64,000 bases of DNA from Raphanus sativus (taxonomy: Eukaryota; Streptophyta; Magnoliopsida; Brassicales; Brassicaceae), in assembly GCF_000801105.2 (NCBI RefSeq), contig NC_079514.1:2418001-2482000 (forward strand), given 5' to 3'. The notes beneath the pieces are model-generated. The model was given only the letters and a program-made list of their open reading frames with translations. It was not told where the DNA came from and ran no database searches. Position numbers and translations under genes: made by a program. The first letter of the stretch is position 1; every line of letters starts with the position of its first letter. Below are positions 60,432-64,000 of this stretch, one piece after another.

Positions 60432-63400
60432 CTTCTTCAGAGATTTTCAACACAAAAGAACTAGGAATTGAAGTAGAACCAGGAATAACACGTTAGAAGC
60501 AAATATGATTATTATTATTGGTAGATTATATAAAGATCCAGTGAATGGGTCTGTGAAAGAGATAATGATTTAGGGGAAAAAAAGTTTTATGAAAGAGTAA
60601 AATTTTTGTTTTTCATCTGACGAGAAAGAAAGAAAAGCAAAAGAGAATCTAAGCTATATATGGTTAACTCAAAAACTCTGCGTCTGTGATAAGTCTTCAA
60701 GACTGGCCAATCAAAACTCATTTAAGGAATTTTTCTTCTTTCTATATAAAAATAATAATTTTTTTTTATTTTTATATTTTCCTTACCACTAAAAAACAAA
60801 AGACATTTTCGGACGATATTCTGTTTTTAAAATTCAGTGAAACGATCGATCATTTGTGCGTGAGAGTCACGCGCCGCAATGAGCGGAGTTTTGTCATTGG
60901 GGTTGGTTGGCTTCTTTGACTGTCTAGGAGGAACTTGTCGGTTCAATTTTAACCAAGAGTCGGTTCGGTTTATATACTTTGTCGATTAAATTGTAGAATA
61001 TAATCAGGATGTCGACTCAGATTTATACTTATTTTGTAGTGTTCTCACCTTCTTTTTTTTTTTTTGAATTATGTATAGAAAAATGGAGGGATGAGGCGGG
61101 TCTCAAACCAGAATCGTCAACGGAATATTCCGGTTTAACTAAAGTTGTTGAGTTCTTAGTTGGATAATGATGTTAATTTACTAAGGAAAGTTTTACCAGA
61201 AAGAACAAGGAAAGAAATTTTATAAGAAGGAAAATAAAGAAAAGAAAGGATAGAAATCGGAAAGTGTTTATGTATAATGATTCTGTATATCATGTAATTA
61301 AGATTTGAGATATGTTTGAGATATTGTACAGAGTACTGAAGGCAGGAAATATATTTTTTTAGTTATTTCCTAAATGAAAACTTTCCTAAATCTATATGTC
61401 TTTCGATTTAATTGACTGTCAAAATCGACCGTATGGCAAACGAATTTATCATAGTAGTAATTAACTGCAAACAATAGTAATTTAAATTTAAAAGTTGAAA
61501 TAAAATAATAACTGGAGAAGTGACAGGCTTTGGGAGAGCATGGTGAAAGTTGGGAAGTGCGAGACACGCATGAGCGTACTTCATGGCTTTTTCCCCTTTC
61601 GTGCAGTTTCAGAAAGATTCAGGAAAAAATACGTATCCATAATAAACAACTAATAATGGCTAGTGCCGATGATATTTATTTTAAACACAAAGTACATTGT
61701 TACTTGGATTAAAAAATAAATGATAATACTTGGATAATATTCCGCTCTAGTTTTTTTTTTGGGCAAATATTCCGCTCTAGTTATATGATATTTAGAAGGA
61801 GAAGAAAGTACGTACTGTATATGATTAGAAAGATGATTAGCAGATTCCGTGTAACGTTAAAAGGACTTGAAGTCAATGTAATAGCTAGATTAAGCACGAT
61901 ACTATCACCGGCCATTTGTATCATATTGACTTAATAAAGTTATTATTAAAAAAATTAGACAGAAACTATAAGTTGAGTATGAGAATAACTATAAATATCT
62001 TCGAATATAAACTAAGAAGTCCTTGAAATTTGGGTCCCATCCACATTCTCAGTCTATGAACAAAAGCTTCATGAATGCAAAATAAGATCCCAATGATTTA
62101 ATAGACTTTTTAATTTATTTAATAGACTTCGTGTATTAATACTGTATATACATAACAATCATATTGTATACTTTCTTGGATTGGTCACCTACCGTGTTCG
62201 TTTCTGTGCCTCTCGTTTCCTATTATATTATAAAGTAGTCTACCTCAGAAAACAAATTTTCTTTTGGCTTACATTAGCAAAACATTATGAATCATTGTCT
62301 ATACTGTATATGCAACGTTAAATGATTTAGTACTACATTTATTTAACGTTTTGTTCTCCAATAGTAACAAAATCCAAGGATACCAACAAAAAAACTACAA
62401 AATTTAAAACTTTTCTAGTTTATCAAGCAACTCAAATTTTTTTACCTATAATCAAAACTAACAGTAGCAGAGATTATTTTATAGAAAAAGAATCTGACAA
62501 AAACTGCTATTGACGAGTGACAAGGCTTGATAACTATAGAATGAAGGAAAATGCAAGATTTCATTGTTTCAAAGAATATCAACATATATCCGATGCAATG
62601 CATTGGAAAATAAAAGACAACTTTATAATACAAGTTATTATCATTAATAGTTACCCTCGTTTTTTCTCTTCTTCTAAAGCGGCAAAAGAGGGATTAAAAA
62701 ATATGTTTCTAGAAGATCCATGTTATGCACCAAATCTGTCAAGATTCTACAACTTAGTTATTGGAATTCATTTGTCATTAGCTACTCTCATTGGCTACGG
62801 CTTGTAATCTTTAAAGCCATCCATTTCACTAAAGAAACATAGTTTTTTTTAAAAAACTGATTGAAAAATACATCTTTTATATTTTAATGGATATTTATCA
62901 ACTAATAATATTAATTGTAAATTTTTATTAATTGAATCTTTATTAGTTTAAAGTTATAGAAAACATATAATTTACAAAAGAATATGTATTTATAGCTAAT
63001 AAGTTTTATTAAAATGTATAAAAACTTTAGAACATGCATTATTTTGAAACAGAGTATATATTATACACAATAATCAAATTTAAACAGGATAAACAAGATG
63101 TCACTACAGCGACACTTTGGTGTAATGTTTACTAAGAATGAAAAAGAAGATGCTGAAAGATTATAATGATAAAAGAAAGCAAACAACTAATAATAAATGG
63201 AGGGGAAAATCAGAATGAATCTAAGCTGAGTTAATCTTGTCTCCCACAAGGGCCAACCCTCAGTAGACACTTATATGCTTCTTGTTTGGTTGCTTCCTAA
63301 TCATTTCCTACTCTACTACTTCTCACTTATTTATGTTCTCATACATATTTAAGGAAACTACGAATGATTTTTCTATTCATCGTCAACTCTAGTAAATCAT

Positions 63401-63438
63401 ACGCAATATGTACTTAGTAATCAATTATTAAGTAACTA
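60432..63438. other. ARR10-like upstream region and gene-free DNA
   Basis: The first 200-300 bp is the leader and promoter of the ARR10-like gene. The remaining 2.7 kb is AT-rich. A 96-codon plus-strand frame (62517-62807) has no recognisable features and I do not call it. No RNA gene or defined repeat is seen. Confidence 0.5.
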
Positions 63439-63791
63439 CTAGACCTTGACCCGCCCGACCGGGCGGGTATTATTTTATGTTTTTAATTTTTTATTTATAC
63501 TAAATGATATATTTGTAATATTTAGACATAAATTTAGATTGGAAATTAATTTTATAGTTATAATAAAAATTAAGATTAAATGTTTAACAAAATATTTTGA
63601 TATAAATTTTAAATTTTCTAATTAAAATAATATAGAGATTGGTCATAATTTTTTCCAATTCCAAAATCTTAACATTCTTTAAAAAATATAAATGAATAAA
63701 ATATAATCTTGCGATGTTGTTGTTTATTTATATAGTTTGACCCGTGGCCGTATAAATATTTGTTTTCACTAAATTTTTCTTTGTACTACTG

Positions 63792-63836
<45 letters not shown>

Positions 63837-64000
63837 TTGTAAATTATATGTATTACATTATTGTTAATATAACATTTTAAAACAACAATTTATTTATTAC
63901 TTAGATATGGAATAAATGTAAAGATAATTTATTATTCACCAAATTTTAGAAGTTAACGTAATTATAGGATAAGTTTCTGTGTTTTATAGGTATATTAAAT
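63439..64000 (-). mobile_element. Helitron 3' end, element running off the window
   Basis: On the minus strand a hairpin (ACCCGCCCG, GT loop, CGGGCGGGT) is followed by CAAGGT and CTAG then host T (CTAG at 63439-63442 plus). This is a canonical Helitron 3' terminus; the element extends to the right, so its 5' end is outside or not recognisable here. The interior is AT-rich. Confidence 0.7.
63794..63833. repeat. (AT)n microsatellite
   Basis: About 20 uninterrupted AT dinucleotides, inside the Helitron that begins at 63439. Likely length-polymorphic. Confidence 0.95.

Noticed and set aside
62517..62807. 96-codon plus-strand ORF upstream of the ARR10-like gene
   Set aside because: AT-rich, no motif, no splice context and composition like translated intergenic DNA.

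Overview
This is a plant nuclear window, almost certainly from Brassica or a close relative such as Raphanus. The exons read as very close relatives of Arabidopsis thaliana proteins, the introns are short and AT-rich with GT-AG borders, and the intergenic DNA is full of crucifer-type Helitrons, MITEs, MULEs, hAT and LINE relics. From about 17 kb onward the gene order follows Arabidopsis chromosome 4, roughly At4g31770 to At4g31920, as I recall it: DBR1, MGD1, DPH5 (relic), GPX7, MIR156C, PDS5C, PKR2 (reduced), a BAHD acyltransferase (BAT1/PIZ-like) and a B-type response regulator (ARR10-like). The genes expected between DPH5 and GPX7, and one between PDS5C and PKR2, are missing. That fits a fractionated copy of this block after the Brassica whole-genome triplication.

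Region 1 (1-15.4 kb) does not follow that order and is mostly gene debris. A 292-bp Harbinger-type MITE lies at 870-1161. A probable Helitron (1819-4155) carries a 60-codon two-exon ORF and a broken 5' piece of an APUM23-like Pumilio gene. An eIF3b pseudogene (4396-7450, minus) has an in-frame stop and two frameshifts. An intact-looking OTU deubiquitinase gene (8776-10399) has a MULE with telomere-like sequence in an intron. A 2.3-kb insert of photolyase-fused hydrolase and PPR fragments is flanked by 417-bp direct duplicates of the junction between the OTU gene and an RNase H/RBR-type RING gene (13290-15010, minus). The RING gene itself has a 1-nt lesion at its last splice acceptor.

Region 2 (15.4-29 kb) has a 27-bp minisatellite, then DBR1 (minus) and MGD1 (plus) sharing a divergent promoter, the DPH5 relic, a TE-rich stretch with a complete short Helitron, a 100-N gap, and GPX7 with a 947-bp hAT element (8-bp target duplication) in intron 4.

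Region 3 (29-42 kb) has a short orphan ORF, the MIR156C precursor (mature and star both visible, minus strand), about 3.5 kb of gene-poor AT-rich DNA, and PDS5C (minus), whose linker contains seven in-frame 41-residue repeats.

Region 4 (42-64 kb) has a 5'-truncated LINE with a 13-bp target duplication, a complete non-autonomous Helitron, a tRNA-Thr(AGT), a MITE, the PKR2-like chromatin remodeler, the BAHD gene and the ARR10-like gene, ending in the 3' terminus of another Helitron. The PKR2-like gene has lost its PHD finger, the Walker A lysine and the whole second helicase lobe but keeps one continuous reading frame across 17 exons.

The genes do not form one pathway. Functions range over RNA metabolism (DBR1), plastid lipid synthesis (MGD1), redox (GPX7), the vegetative phase switch (miR156), cohesin (PDS5C), chromatin (PKR2-like), brassinosteroid-related acylation (BAHD) and cytokinin signalling (ARR10-like). 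All assignments come from reading translations against remembered families; no search was run.
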